A stretch of DNA of 64,000 nucleotides from Ecdyonurus torrentis (taxonomy: Eukaryota > Arthropoda > Insecta > Ephemeroptera > Heptageniidae): positions 3,658,001 through 3,722,000 of the forward strand of contig OX439129.1 of assembly GCA_949318235.1 (NCBI GenBank), read 5' to 3'. A program made the position numbers and the translations under genes. The notes beneath the pieces were generated by a model. It was given only the letters and a program-made list of their open reading frames with translations. It did not search any database and was not told where the DNA came from. Below are positions 1 through 11,604 of this stretch, one piece after another (within the stretch, counting starts at the first letter, position 1; each line of letters opens with the position of its first letter).

Positions 1-77
1 ATAAACTAAACAAAAAAATTTTTAACCCAAAATAAAAATAATATTATTTAATGATATTTAATATAATTTTACAATGA

Positions 78-3000
78 TTATTTTGATGAGCCTATCAGTT
101 TATTATAAAAACCTGATTGAGTTCTAGCTTTTGTTTGACGTAAATTACGATGAAATTTCGTGTTGATTTGTTGCGGTCTCGGAATAATAGCAGCTGATGT
201 TGATGTTGATGCTGTTGATTGAGAATTCGCTGTATCAGCGCTCAGTGTTGGTAGTGTAGGAACTGGTGACGTAACTCTTTGTTGTTGCGTCACAGATGTT
301 GTTGTTGTTGTTGTATCATCAGTCTGTGGACAAGGAGAAACAAGGGAGTTACAAGTCCAATGCTTTGCTTTGTACAATCTTAAACGATTAGCGTGTACTA
401 ACAATTTCCTATTATCTTTTTGAATTAAATAATTACATGGAGGTTTGACAGCAATTATAGTATGAGGACCAGTGTGTTTAATTGTAAGTTTACGACTGTG
501 TCCTACTGGTACGATAGGATTATTTAACATTACTAAATCATTAATTTTAAATACATGAGGATTAAGATTTTTATTATATTTTTTAGCTTGAAGTTGTTCG
601 GCCTCTTTATTACAAATTTGTATATCGCTCCATACTCTACGTAATTTACAACTTAATTGTTTTACATGTTCATTTACAATAGGATTTGTAGTATTATCAT
701 GATTTTGAATTACAGTGAAAGGAGAATTCTTTGAACGACCATATAATACTTCATATGGACTATATGGCTCTAGGCTAGAATGAGGTGAATTATTATAACT
801 TGACACAGCATAATCAAGTAACTCATCCCAATTATTTTGTGCTTTATTTACATAGAAACTAAGCCATCGTTTTATTGTTTTATGAATGGCTTCAGTACGG
901 CCATTGCCCATACTATGATATGCAGAACTACGAAGACGATCAATATTTAATAATTTACAAAGATCCGTCATAATGTTTGATATTAAATTAGCACCTTGAT
1001 CAGTGATCCATGCCTTCGGAATTTGATATTTAAGAATTAAATGTTTGAGAATATTACGTGCTATAAGTTCAGAGGTTTGATTACGCATAGGAACCATAAT
1101 CAAATAACGAGAGAAATGATCAATTATAGTTAAAATATATTTATTTCCTGATTTTGTTACTGGTAGTTCAGTAATATCCAAACCAACACGTTCAAATGGA
1201 GCAAAAAGTTCAGGCAATTTTTCTAATTGAACTTTGGTAGGTTGGGTAGGATCACGTTGAGCGCATTTAATACATGAACTACAATAGTTATTAATGAAAT
1301 TTCGTCTTCCTGGCCACCAATATTGATTTGCGACAGCTATATTAACTTTCTTTTTACCAGTATGACCAGCTAATATTGAATCATGATATTGTGATAATAC
1401 TATATTACGTAGAGCAGCAGGTAAAACTATACGAGAGCCGTAGGCAGTTTTTTTATATAATACATTGTCAATATAAAAAAAATTATTTTTATTACAATAT
1501 TTAATACAATCGGCATCAGTAATTTGATTTGATTTAATCATTTCAAGATTAATTGTAGATGTTACAGGATCTTGATGAATATTATTAATTAATCGACTTA
1601 ATGAGTCAGCATTTGCAATTTCAGAACCAGGCCTATGAACTATTGTCATATTAAAATCTGCTAATTTAATTAGCCATCTCATAATTTTACTACTTGGATT
1701 TTTCATTGTTTGTATGTATTTTAGTGCAGCATGATCTGTTATACATATGAAGTTCTTTTGACCTAATAAATAATGTTTAAAATGAAGGCATGCCCACACT
1801 AAAGCTAACATTTCACGTTCTGTAGTTGTCGTGCGTGATTCAGCAGGTGTAAGTTTGCGGCTGGCGTACGCCACTGGATGGTCAATACCGTCATCACCTT
1901 TCTGTGATAAAACAGCTCCGAGGCAAATAGTTGATGCGTCAGTCGTTAAGGTAAATTCACGATTAAAATCGGGGAATTTCAGTAGCGGTCGTGAAGTTAA
2001 TATTTCTTTTATTTTATTTAATGCAAGTTTACACTCAGGAGAAAAATTTGTAATATTAGGAGACGTAGAATTTTTTACAAGTTCAGTTAATGGATATACA
2101 ATTGTACCATAATTTTTTATCATTTTTCTATAATATCCTGATAATCCTAGTATACTTTGTACTTGAACTATTTTAGTAGGTTCAGGAAATTCTTGAACAA
2201 TTTTAACTAATCGAGGATCAGGACGAATGCCTTGGTTAGAAATTTCATGTGCTAGATAAATTATTGAGTTAACAAAAAATTCACATTTTTCCAGAGATAC
2301 AGTAAGATTAGCATTATATAATCTATTTAATACAGCTTCAAATCTAGCAAATGTAATATCAAATGTACTTCCACCAATAACAATATCATCGACAAATACA
2401 GACGCTTGAAGTGGTGTTAAACCATATAATACACCCATTAGAAATTTTGAAAAACTCGCTCCACTATTACGGAGACCCTGGGGCATAAAATTATACTCAT
2501 AACACCCAGCGTGTGGACCGGAACTAACACAAAATCCTGTTTTTTCTTTGCTATCGGGATGCATAGGTATTGAATGAAATGCATCCTTTAAGTCAATCAT
2601 ACAAAAATAATTTGAATTGGCTAAATTTTCAATAGTTTCTTGAACATGTGGGGGGGCGTGGCTCTCAGGAATAGTAATTGCATTGCAGCCACGAAAATCA
2701 ACTGTAACTCTCCACCTTGCAATGCCATCCTGTGATTTCTTCTTTACTAACACCAACCCAGCTGACCAAGGACCAAACCCGGGGCGAATTTTTCCAAGTT
2801 TTAAATATTTTTCTATATACTCATCAACGACGGGTTGAAGCTTCTTAGGAATGCGGTAGGGTGGTGAACGTACAGCAATTTCGGTGGTTGTATTTATACG
2901 ATGAGTAACTGTAGTACTTGCCGGAGGCTTATAAATATCCAAGAATAATTTTTCGTATTTAATTATGAGTGATTTTACTTTATTATATTGTTCAATAGGC

Positions 3001-3950
3001 AAATGTTTTAATTTATTATGTAATAATTTTTTATCAATAGTAATATTAGTATCATAAGCATTTATGTGGCAATTATTATTATTAACATTTAAATATTCTT
3101 GATCTTTGCGATATGGATCGCTATATAATTCATTTTTAATATTTATATCATTTGATTTATTAATTATATTTTCTTTATTTATGACGTCATTATTTTCATT
3201 TAAATTACATACATTGTTGACAGGAGATTCATTATTATTATAATTATTATTTTCGATATCGATATCATTTTTATCTTCCATGTCACAAATATCCTCTGCA
3301 TTAACTATACTTATATGTGCAAGAGGTGTACCTTTTTGTATATTTGCATTATGCCTTGACATATTAACAATAGTAAGTGGTACATATTTATAATTATTTT
3401 TTATATGAGCATTACTTATGCTTCTAGCCACATAACAATGAATTGAATCTAAATTTTCATTACTTTCTATAGGATTAATAAGATAAATTTCACTATCAAT
3501 AACATTTTTAGGAATACGTAAAAGCATAGTTTTGGAAACACCCTGAGGCAAAATAAAATCTGATTGCGAAATACGGAGTACTGATTGCGTAACATTATTC
3601 ATTGCAAGTGAAGTAACGCATTTCTGAGTACCATGAGCAAGTTTTGATAGAGAAATGATATGATTATCATCCCCTAATTTCAATGTACATGCTCCCACGT
3701 CTACGCAAGCTTTATTAGCTTCCAAGAAATCCATACCAAGTATACCATCATATGCTTTATGATAGGTTTCTAATACATGAGATACTATATTATATTGAAC
3801 ATTATTTAATTTAATTGGCATATCAATTGAGCCATGAGAATGAACTTTTGTATTACCTAATGCTTTAATTGTATATTTATTTTTATTTAATTTTTTCGTA
3901 CCAGTAACATGCTTGAAAGTGACAGAAATTTCCGCGGCAGTATCAATCAA
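78..3950 (-). CDS. pol: Ty3/gypsy Pol polyprotein (protease, RT, RNase H, integrase)
   Basis: The polyprotein is cut into protease, reverse transcriptase, RNase H and integrase inside the particle. Visible in order: an aspartic protease with DTA instead of the usual DT/SG at residues 3-5 and ILGMDFL near 70; an Asn-rich linker near 230-300; RT with VDFRG near 417 and the catalytic FVDD near 518; RNase H starting TTDAS near 667; an HHCC zinc site (HDS..GH..CSSCIKC) near 855-890; integrase D, D, E in GLDITE (923), TDQGAN (983) and GRTEA (1019); and a GPY/F-like tail near 1163 with GPH. There is no chromodomain. The listed start is a TTG; the frame stays open upstream through the end of gag, so the real entry is probably a -1 frameshift near 4090 and this end is not an initiation codon. 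About 1290 residues without a stop suggests recent activity. Confidence 0.93.
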   Translation of the reverse strand: MIDTAAEISVTFKHVTGTKKLNKNKYTIKALGNTKVHSHGSIDMPIKLNNVQYNIVSHVLETYHKAYDGILGMDFLEANKACVDVGACTLKLGDDNHIISLSKLAHGTQKCVTSLAMNNVTQSVLRISQSDFILPQGVSKTMLLRIPKNVIDSEIYLINPIESNENLDSIHCYVARSISNAHIKNNYKYVPLTIVNMSRHNANIQKGTPLAHISIVNAEDICDMEDKNDIDIENNNYNNNESPVNNVCNLNENNDVINKENIINKSNDINIKNELYSDPYRKDQEYLNVNNNNCHINAYDTNITIDKKLLHNKLKHLPIEQYNKVKSLIIKYEKLFLDIYKPPASTTVTHRINTTTEIAVRSPPYRIPKKLQPVVDEYIEKYLKLGKIRPGFGPWSAGLVLVKKKSQDGIARWRVTVDFRGCNAITIPESHAPPHVQETIENLANSNYFCMIDLKDAFHSIPMHPDSKEKTGFCVSSGPHAGCYEYNFMPQGLRNSGASFSKFLMGVLYGLTPLQASVFVDDIVIGGSTFDITFARFEAVLNRLYNANLTVSLEKCEFFVNSIIYLAHEISNQGIRPDPRLVKIVQEFPEPTKIVQVQSILGLSGYYRKMIKNYGTIVYPLTELVKNSTSPNITNFSPECKLALNKIKEILTSRPLLKFPDFNREFTLTTDASTICLGAVLSQKGDDGIDHPVAYASRKLTPAESRTTTTEREMLALVWACLHFKHYLLGQKNFICITDHAALKYIQTMKNPSSKIMRWLIKLADFNMTIVHRPGSEIANADSLSRLINNIHQDPVTSTINLEMIKSNQITDADCIKYCNKNNFFYIDNVLYKKTAYGSRIVLPAALRNIVLSQYHDSILAGHTGKKKVNIAVANQYWWPGRRNFINNYCSSCIKCAQRDPTQPTKVQLEKLPELFAPFERVGLDITELPVTKSGNKYILTIIDHFSRYLIMVPMRNQTSELIARNILKHLILKYQIPKAWITDQGANLISNIMTDLCKLLNIDRLRSSAYHSMGNGRTEAIHKTIKRWLSFYVNKAQNNWDELLDYAVSSYNNSPHSSLEPYSPYEVLYGRSKNSPFTVIQNHDNTTNPIVNEHVKQLSCKLRRVWSDIQICNKEAEQLQAKKYNKNLNPHVFKINDLVMLNNPIVPVGHSRKLTIKHTGPHTIIAVKPPCNYLIQKDNRKLLVHANRLRLYKAKHWTCNSLVSPCPQTDDTTTTTTSVTQQQRVTSPVPTLPTLSADTANSQSTASTSTSAAIIPRPQQINTKFHRNLRQTKARTQSGFYNKLIGSSK

Positions 3951-4087
3951 ATATTTATAATTCCGACCTTTATATAATAAATTAACTAATAAGCAACCAG
4001 CATGATTTATATTATTATTTGTTTCACTAACAGGTACATATTTAGATGGGAGTTCGATTATTGGCTGGCTTTGTTGCGAACTCCGAG

Positions 4088-5362
4088 CTAGTTTTCCTGA
4101 GGCTGAGGTGGTGGGGGTGCGGTAGGAGTAGGTTGTGGTGTAGGATCAGGCTGTTGATTTTGTGATTGAGCTTGATAAAAATTTCCCTGATTATATCCAC
4201 GTCTCCCACGATAATTCCAATTTCTACGTGTATTTTGACGATAATTATTATTATTATTACCACCCCTATTTTGTTGCTGATTATTATTATTTTGATAACC
4301 ACCCCTATTTTGTTGCATATTATTATAATTATTTTGATTACCACCCCTATTTTGTTGCCCATATGAAAAATTATAATTTTGTGGATATGGTCTAGGTCGA
4401 TAATTTTGGTTAGGAGGTGATGGGAACCAAGGTTGATATGGTTGAGGGTAAAATGGTTGGTATTGACGATAATTACCACGATAATTAAATGGACGCCTAT
4501 TTTGACTACGCGGGGCAGGTGAACGTGCATAACATTGATTGACGGTATGACTATTACGATTGCAACGAGTGCAATGTGTGGCACTAGCAACAAAAACATT
4601 TCCCTCTGTAAGTACTTCGTCTGTGGCAGGAGTCGGTGTGACGTCACGAAGTTGTTTGGAACGAATTATTGCTTGATATATATTATTAGCATTGGTAACA
4701 GCCTCAGAAAAATGTCCCGGCAGTGTAACTCTAACTTTGTCAGCAATATCCTCCCTTAATCCATCCAAAAATGTATCAAGTGCTCGCTGTTCTGCCTCAC
4801 TTTTAATAATACGATTTGCGTCGACATGTTCCCTTGATTTTAATTCATATGTTTTCCCATTAACTGTCTCAATACGAGACGCAAAGTCGTCTATACTTTC
4901 ATCCTTCTCCTGTGTTAACGTACGTAATAATGCGCGATGATATCGAGCAGTATCTTTAGATTTATATCTAGTCAACATAGCTTCTTTGAATTCATTATAT
5001 GACTTTGCTTCTTGACATTCAGCATTGTCAATGCTAAATTCTAATGCTTTGCCCTCTAAGCGAGAACGTACGCCTTTTAATTTATTTTGACCTGTAAGTT
5101 GAGCTAAATCCGACAGTTGCTCATATTTAGTGAAAAACAATGCAATATTTTCGGTAGCGGTACCTTTAAATGCAGGAACTAGGCTTATAAGCTGTAATTG
5201 TGGCTTTAACAATGTCTGAATGTCATTAACACGTGTGTCTGCATTAGCTATTTGACGTTGTAATTCAGTTTTAGACATTTGTAATTGACATACTTCATTA
5301 CATAATAATGCAATTGCATCTTCTAATGAATAATCGACACCAGCAATATGAAATGTCGTCAT
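4088..5362 (-). CDS. gag: Ty3/gypsy Gag (capsid and zinc-knuckle nucleocapsid)
   Basis: A protein of 424 residues that would build the particle and bind the RNA. Residues 1-60 look like a coiled-coil leader. Residues 65-235 match the retrotransposon gag capsid fold, with typical patterns such as FFTKYEQLSD and LDGLREDIADKV. A CCHC zinc knuckle (CTRCNRNSHTVNQC) lies near 265, followed by a Gly/Asn/Gln/Arg-rich tail with repeated QQNRGG units and a Pro-rich end. It starts at an ATG after a short leader. Its TAG stop directly follows GAA AAC, and the pol frame is -1 here, so ribosomal frameshifting in the A-rich tract is the likely route to pol; the tract is not a textbook slippery heptamer. Confidence 0.9.
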   Translation of the reverse strand: MTTFHIAGVDYSLEDAIALLCNEVCQLQMSKTELQRQIANADTRVNDIQTLLKPQLQLISLVPAFKGTATENIALFFTKYEQLSDLAQLTGQNKLKGVRSRLEGKALEFSIDNAECQEAKSYNEFKEAMLTRYKSKDTARYHRALLRTLTQEKDESIDDFASRIETVNGKTYELKSREHVDANRIIKSEAEQRALDTFLDGLREDIADKVRVTLPGHFSEAVTNANNIYQAIIRSKQLRDVTPTPATDEVLTEGNVFVASATHCTRCNRNSHTVNQCYARSPAPRSQNRRPFNYRGNYRQYQPFYPQPYQPWFPSPPNQNYRPRPYPQNYNFSYGQQNRGGNQNNYNNMQQNRGGYQNNNNQQQNRGGNNNNNYRQNTRRNWNYRGRRGYNQGNFYQAQSQNQQPDPTPQPTPTAPPPPQPQEN

Positions 5363-5696
5363 TTTAATTGTTTATTTATTAATTTATTATTGTAATGAAA
5401 TATCTCATTAAAAGAAATTGTTAGTTTACAACAATTTTTTTTTTTTTTTTTTTTTTATATTATTATTGCAAGCATTGAACTCACCCTTATTTGTCCGTAA
5501 GAAAGGCAGCAAACCACGTCCAATGAGGTAAGAGTAGATAGGGCAGGAACACGTCAAACACACACGCCGCAGTCAGGCAGCAATACAGGAGACAAGAAAA
5601 TTTGAAGTTCTGGTAGATTTCTTATTATGATGAAATAATGCACTTACAAAAAAAAAATCTTTACGATAAATAAACACACGATAACGATTCCCAAGC
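5363..5696 (-). other. Retrotransposon 5' leader (untranslated)
   Basis: The stretch between the primer site and gag contains an oligo(T) run near 5431-5457 (oligo(A) on the coding strand) and no open frame. It is the expected position of the packaging signal, but nothing specific can be seen. Confidence 0.5.
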
Positions 5697-5707
5697 TTCT
5701 GACACCA
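5697..5707 (-). other. Primer-binding site, tRNA-Leu-like
   Basis: On the minus strand the sequence TGGTGTCAGAA directly follows the LTR with one spacer base. It is complementary to a tRNA 3' end of the form TTCTGACACCA. Leu tRNAs commonly start GTCAG, so tRNA-Leu is the likely primer; the isoacceptor is not certain. Confidence 0.75.
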
Positions 5708-5708
5708 T

Positions 5709-6000
5709 TGGTCCTTAAAATTACTTGTTGGTTAGGTTAAAATTAAGGAACAAACATTCGGGTTCGTTATTATTCAAATCGTGTTTTATTGTTGAAGTAA
5801 GCACGTCAATTACAAGTTACTCGGCGACCAAGAGAGAGAGAGAGTGCAAAGTGAGGCGGCCACAGTTCAGTTAATAATAATGGCTGATTAGTCATTACCA
5901 TCATACTTATACATGAAAGAAAGGTGCCAAAGTGATAGTTGCACTTTGACCCTATATAAATACCGCAATAGCTGAGGGCTTTACCGGAACTGCTACCAGG
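5709..6000 (-). repeat. 5' LTR of the Ty3/gypsy element (outer edge approximate)
   Basis: The inner edge ends in CCA one base from the primer site. On the minus strand there is a TATA-like box (TTTATATAGG) near 5950-5961 and an AATAAA signal near 5785, in the order promoter then polyadenylation signal expected of an LTR. A short (AG)n run lies near 5831. A TGG at 5996-5998 could be the outer edge, but this would leave a very short U3, so the LTR may extend further right. Confidence 0.6.
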
Positions 6001-6169
6001 TATAACAATTTATTAAAATATCTCTCTAGCTCTTCTCTAGTCAGCAAAATGACAAATAAAATATACCATAATAGAAATATAACAGTAAATAAATACCACA
6101 CTTATATAAATATATTCTCTTTTTTTTACGAATATATTATGTTATGAAAATCATAGAAAATTAATGTTA

Positions 6170-6530
6170 CAGACACATGAGTATATAAAAAAACAGGCTG
6201 ACGAACGGACAAACAGACAGATGAACTAACAAAAACCAGAAGAACGGACGTAAGAATTTACAGACCGACAAAAAGAGAGACAAACGGACGGACGAACAGA
6301 AAGAAAGATATAGAAATATATGAATTAAAAAAAAAAGTATAACGGAAATAATTATACAGTCGGACGGGTGAACGGACAAACAGACAAATTGTTGACCAGA
6401 AAAGAATACTGACATAAAAATAGATGCAGTGAAATACAGAGAGATGGACGAACGGACATAATACAGATGAACAGAAATACAGAAAGACGTACGGATGAAC
6501 ACGGACAAACAGACAGACGGACATAAAAAA
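6170..6530. repeat. Degenerate GACGGAC/GAACAGACA low-complexity tract
   Basis: Many irregular copies of GACGGACGAACAGACA-like words, purine-rich on the plus strand. A short related piece (GACGGACAGACGACGGAC) recurs near 14,907, on the other side of the large nested element, so both flank the same microsatellite region. No gene is seen. Confidence 0.7.
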
Positions 6531-6533
6531 GAG

Positions 6534-6534
<1 letters not shown>

Positions 6535-6594
<60 letters not shown>
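6535..6594. repeat. (TA)n microsatellite
   Basis: A pure TA run of about 60 bases directly left of a small inverted-repeat element. Confidence 0.95.
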
Positions 6595-6597
<3 letters not shown>

Positions 6598-6790
6598 CTG
6601 GCCGCGCGTCTAATTGCAGAAAAAAACAATTTTAATCAACCGTGCGACCTTTCACGGCCGCCGCGAGTGGCGAATGTCATGTGCTGTGAGCATAGCTTAT
6701 TCGCCACTCGCGGTGGCCGTGAAAGGTGTATATTCACTACTCGCACGGTTCATGAAAATTGCTTTTTCCCTATTTAGACGCGTGGCCACC
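6595..6790. mobile_element. Small palindromic MITE (GGCC..CGCGTCTA ends)
   Basis: Ends CGCTGGCCGCGCGTCTA and TAGACGCGTGGCCACCG are inverted, and an inner inverted pair (CACGGCCGCCGCGAGTGGCG and its near complement) makes most of the 196 bases a hairpin. Both sides are (TA)n. A diverged relative lies at 16,562-16,722. Much more GC-rich than its surroundings. Confidence 0.8.
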
Positions 6791-6920
<130 letters not shown>

Positions 6921-8659
6921 TGGCATGCGGTGATGATTTTTAGAATTCAAATGATTATAGCGCCGAATTTTACTGGTCGATTTTTTAGAAATTTTAAAAC
7001 TTTTTGTAGTCAAAAAGCCAAAATTATGATATTTATTATTAATTTTTTTGTATTGTGAAGTAAAAGGTCCCAAAGGGCCCATTGGACTGATGCAATATTG
7101 CATCAGTCCCAATGAATCATAAAAATAAAAAAATTAGGTATGATCCGATTTTGGTGTGTATTATATTGATTCCTATGTTTTTGGCCCTTACAAATCGATT
7201 GCTGCAGTTAGATTTACGTAATCTTGCATTTTGAAACAAATTGGAACAGTTTTGGTCCCTTTTGTGGAGACTTAGGAGACCCAAAATGTGATTTTTGAAA
7301 TTGGTACCCATTAAAACACAAAATTTAAAGTTTTCGTTTTTCTATCTGAATTATAAAATTTTGATTCAATTTGAAAATGTTTTGACTTTGAAGTTACCCT
7401 AATTAGGCCCACATAAGAAAATTGGACCAAATTTGCGGTTTTAGGCTTTTACCAAAAATCTTTTACTCTGAAATTTAGTCTTTATTCGATTTCTTAATTT
7501 TGGTTTTCTTTTGTGATGTGCACGGGGGCGATTCTGTAACTTCATAACGATCAATAACAATCGTTATTTTCCGACCGGTCGGAAAATAACGATTGTTGCG
7601 ATTTGTTGAGATTCAGTAACTTTTTCATAACGATCGTCGGAATTATTTCGCAACAAAACAATCGTTAAATAACGAACGGGTGTGTTGGTGGTGAAATCTT
7701 GATACCGACCGATCGGAATCGATAAAATATCATTTAATTAGAGTTTTTAATTGATTTTTGATAGGTATTTAATATTTTTCACATTTTTTTTTAAATTTTA
7801 TTATATTTTTTAATGTTTTAATACTACTTTTTATTTATTCTTGTAAAATTATTACTTTCTTTTACGTAATAATTTTTTTTTTAATATTTACGTATTTATA
7901 TATAAAATAAACTTTTTAATCATTACAAGAATTATATTAATTTCAGTAATTTATTGATATATGTTATTTTACATTTGCCTTGAATTAAAAAAGAAGCAAA
8001 ATAATTTGTTAATCACAATAAATTTTTTATTAAAGACAAAAATATGTCATTTTTACTTCAAAATAATAGTAAACGAAAGTAAAAAAATTACACATCTTCA
8101 TACTGCAAAATTGCAATTCTTCATCGTGGTTACCTTAATGTAGCGGGTCCCTATAAAACTGGCAGAGGGCATCTCGGCTTATAATAAAGATATATAGTAC
8201 TTTACTTTTTTTTTTTGAAATATATTTATAGCAAACAATTTCATCGGACTATCACACTTGTATAGAAAAAAAAACTGATTTATTTTGATTGAAGGCGCTG
8301 TCCTGTAGAGACCAAGTTATCACTGCGCGCATCACGGCCACGCTTGCCCTATTTAACTCTCCGAGTTTAATTTTTCCATAATAAAGCTAGCGCAATGAAA
8401 CCAACTATAAACTTACTTCTTTTTTTTTTTGAAAATATTAACAATGAATGGTACATTTACCCAATTATCTCGATTAGATCCCAATATAGATTTTGGAAAC
8501 AATGCGATAAATATTGTGGCCAAAATGCAAGCAGGTACCTTTCGTTTTTTGCATTTTCTCGTGCGACAGTTTATTTTTACGTAATAAAACTTATATATTC
8601 GAGTTCGTCATTAAATTTCCTTTCTTTTTTTATATGTTATCATCATTTAGCTTAATTTT

Positions 8660-9175
8660 TTAGCGCAAAAATTTGGTGATAACAAATTACATTTTCTCGA
8701 TCCATATTTAAGGAAATTGTAGTACGTCACAGCAGCAATATAGCAAAATTATGCAAATTACGAAATTTGACTTATTCTTTAAATATTTTTTCAGAATGAA
8801 ACTTTCTCTATTGTTTCTAACTTTAAAAAAACTATTTTGATCCATATTCGGTTGTCCCTACTTTGGTCCAGTAGAACGGGAGATGCCTTGCGGGCCTTGC
8901 AACAGCTCAAAGACACACCCACCCACTGAGGTTACGGGGCACTCTGCGCGTCATCTTCCGTTCTACTGGACCAAAGTAGGGACACCCGCATATGGATCAA
9001 AATATTTTTTAAAGTTAGAAACAATGGAGAAAGTTTCATTCTGGTAAAATAATTAGGGAAGAAGTCAAATTTCATAACTTGCAAACTTTTGCTATTGCTG
9101 CTGTGACGTACTGCAATTTCCTTAAATATGGAGAAAATGTAATTTGTTATCACCAAATTTTTGCGTTAAAGAATT
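8660..9175. repeat. Local inverted repeat around a 100-base GC-rich centre
   Basis: The word TACTTTGGTCCAGTAGAACG occurs at 8859 and inverted near 8960, and the flanking 200 bases on each side (GTGATAACAAATTACATTTTC ... ) are also inverted copies. Only one half of this unit is present at the matching place of the right arm (13,585-13,850), so the left side has an extra inverted duplication. Confidence 0.75.
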
Positions 9176-10528
9176 GTTCAAAATGATGATATTATATAAA
9201 AAAAGAAAGGAAATTTTATGAGGAACTCGAATTTATACACATTGTGAGGAAAAATGATCTTCTTGGTAGAGAAAAATGTAAAAAAACAATCACATCTCTT
9301 GAAATTTTGGTCACAGTGTATTTTTTCCAAAAATTAGCATGTATTTGGGCTAGTTCTGAAGTTTTTGAGCTAGATACGAAAATCAAAATCGAGCCTAAAT
9401 TTTTTTCAAAAAAAATAAGAATAGCGTTGGTTTTACCTCTCTAGCTCAATTAGCAAAAAAGCTGGAAAAAAAGCTTGAAGTCACGTGACCACGGGTTTCA
9501 CACCTAGCTGTACGTACCGTAAGTACGTGATTAATCGAGATCTACTGAATCAATTTTCCATTTTATTTTTCACTTATAAGTTGTATGAAAACATAATCCT
9601 CTCTGGAATAGGTAAAAATTAATAGTAAAATACTACCTGCAGTCTATATAGTGACTGGTGTAACGCGTGTTATCTCGAAGTTTGTGTTTAAGTGAACGTC
9701 AGCAGTAAAAAAAAAAAAAAAAAAAAAAAAGAAGAAGTTTATGAAAGGGGTTGCAACATGGATTTTTCAATAGATAACGAGATGAAGTGTTTATTTGATG
9801 CCCCAAAGCCCCATAGTAGTCCCAAAAACTTTTGCTTTCATCCTGCGAGATATGCAACCCACAAGAAATTTTTCTATAGTATAAAGCCGTATAATTATAT
9901 GACGTAAAAGATACGGAAAAAGTTGCATATCTCGTAGGATGATCACGAGTTTGCGGGGCTACGGAAGGGCTTTGGGTCTAATCATATTTGAGTTTACGAG
10001 AACTTCTTCCCATGGGCTTTTTCCACAACGACACGACCGCGCCCCTCTTCAACTAAAATCTCAAATAGTGGGAAGATGTCTGTGTGGCAAATTAGCAATG
10101 CAAAGCATGTGAAAGATGACCCGAAGGACCATTTCATTTGATTTGATCAAAATTAGAATAAGTTCATGAAACTTGCAGGGTCTAGAGTAAAACCCTTGCA
10201 TTTTTAATTTCTGATGTTTCTAACCCCTGAATTTGCTCACTTTTATCTGAATTAAGAGGTTGAACAGGGTTGCATTTGAAACTATGTTTGAGTTTTTAAT
10301 GGTTAAGGAAGAATAACTTTAAATAAAAAACTATAACCCTGGGCAGGATTATGTACATTAATTGAGCACCTATGATGGTGCAAAAAATGAGGAAGTTGGA
10401 AAGGGATTTTAATTTTTAATTTTCAACCCTTAAGGGGTGTTTCAGGGTTGTTTTCAACCACCGATATAGAAGTTCTTCGATTTTGACGCAACCAACGACG
10501 TTACCGGGGTAGCTTGTCCTGACAAAAC

Positions 10529-11008
10529 AACGATGACCTTTAAAAATAATAAAATTAAACCCTGGAAGATTAAAGGGTGCCACCCTAGCAAACAAATATT
10601 CTCCAATTTCAATGCCATAAGTGTCAGTATCGGGTTAACTTGATAATACAAGGAAAATGGTGACCACTAAAAATTATAAAATTGACCCCTGGAGGATTTA
10701 AGGGTGGCACCCTTGCAAACAAAAGTTGTCCAATTTTTGAGCAATAATTGATGGTTATGGGTTAACGTGACCCTACTAGGACAATGGTGACCACTAAAAA
10801 TTTATAAAATTGACCCCTGGAGGATTTAAGGGTGGCACCCTTGCAAACAAAAGTTCTCCGATTTAAGGGCAACTAACGTCGGTTCTGAGTCAACTTGAAC
10901 CAACAAAGATGATGGTGACCATAAAAAAATTATGACATTGACCACTTAAAATTTTAAGGGCGGCACCCTTACGAAATACAGTTTTCCGATCTCATATGCA
11001 ACTAACAT
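10529..11008. repeat. 128-bp satellite, four units (left palindrome arm)
   Basis: Each unit has GGTGACCACTAAAAAT, GACCCCTGGAGGATTTAAGG and GTGGCACCCTTGCAAACAAA in fixed order. Units start near 10,529, 10,659, 10,785 and 10,914. Units differ by several substitutions, so the array is older than the palindrome, whose arms match unit for unit. Confidence 0.85.
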
Positions 11009-11604
11009 TCGATACATTTGATTTAGAGGGGGGCAGGGGGGGGGCGCTTCAAATGCGAAATTTGCAGGGTTAGATGGTAATTAAAACTAAAAAAAATAAT
11101 AATCAGGCATCTGGCCATCAGTAGCAATCCGTTCTAGGGCCCAGGGTCACCTTCGTACTTGCCAAGGAGAGGACTTTTATTTGGGGCAGGAAGGGGGGAA
11201 GAAATATCGGGTTTAAACCTCGCGGAATAATGTGTGGCTCTCTAGTTTTAATAAAAAATGCGCAGGAAATAGACTGGAAGGGATAATTAATATTTTTGTT
11301 CAGCTGACAATTTAATTAGTGATATTTAATATAGAATTCTCACCTTGAAATTTTCTACTTTATAGACACATGTGCGTGTTCAAGCTAAAACATTTTTAAA
11401 GGGGAGTTCAGGGGTTACATATAGGCTTCTTCAATATGTTATAGGTATTGAGAAAAAGTCCTCATAAAATTACATATGATTAGGTCCAAAACCCTTTCAA
11501 ACAAAAACAAACCCTTGCAAACAAAAATCCACCGTTAAACATTTCAGCAGTAAATTTAAAATACAAAATGCTGTTACCATTATCTTTGTAGGTTCAAATT
11601 AACC

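Larger units (their letters stand above)
1..6000 (-). mobile_element. Ty3/gypsy LTR retrotransposon, minus strand, truncated by window edge
   Basis: Order on the minus strand is 5' LTR (right), primer-binding site, gag, then pol in the -1 frame relative to gag, which is the normal Ty3/gypsy plan. Both long frames are free of stops, so the copy is young. The 3' LTR is not in the window: positions 1-77 are AT-rich sequence after the pol stop and do not match the LTR next to the primer site. No env-like frame is seen. The outer edge of the 5' LTR and the target duplication could not be fixed by eye, so the right boundary is approximate. Confidence 0.9.

Noticed and set aside
4042..4647. 201-codon frame rich in Ile, Val and His, overlapping gag
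   Set aside because: Shadow of the Asn/Gln/Gly-rich gag tail in another frame.
6167..6629. Phe/Ser/Val-rich minus-strand frames resembling membrane proteins
   Set aside because: They translate the degenerate GACGGAC tract; composition is explained by the repeat.
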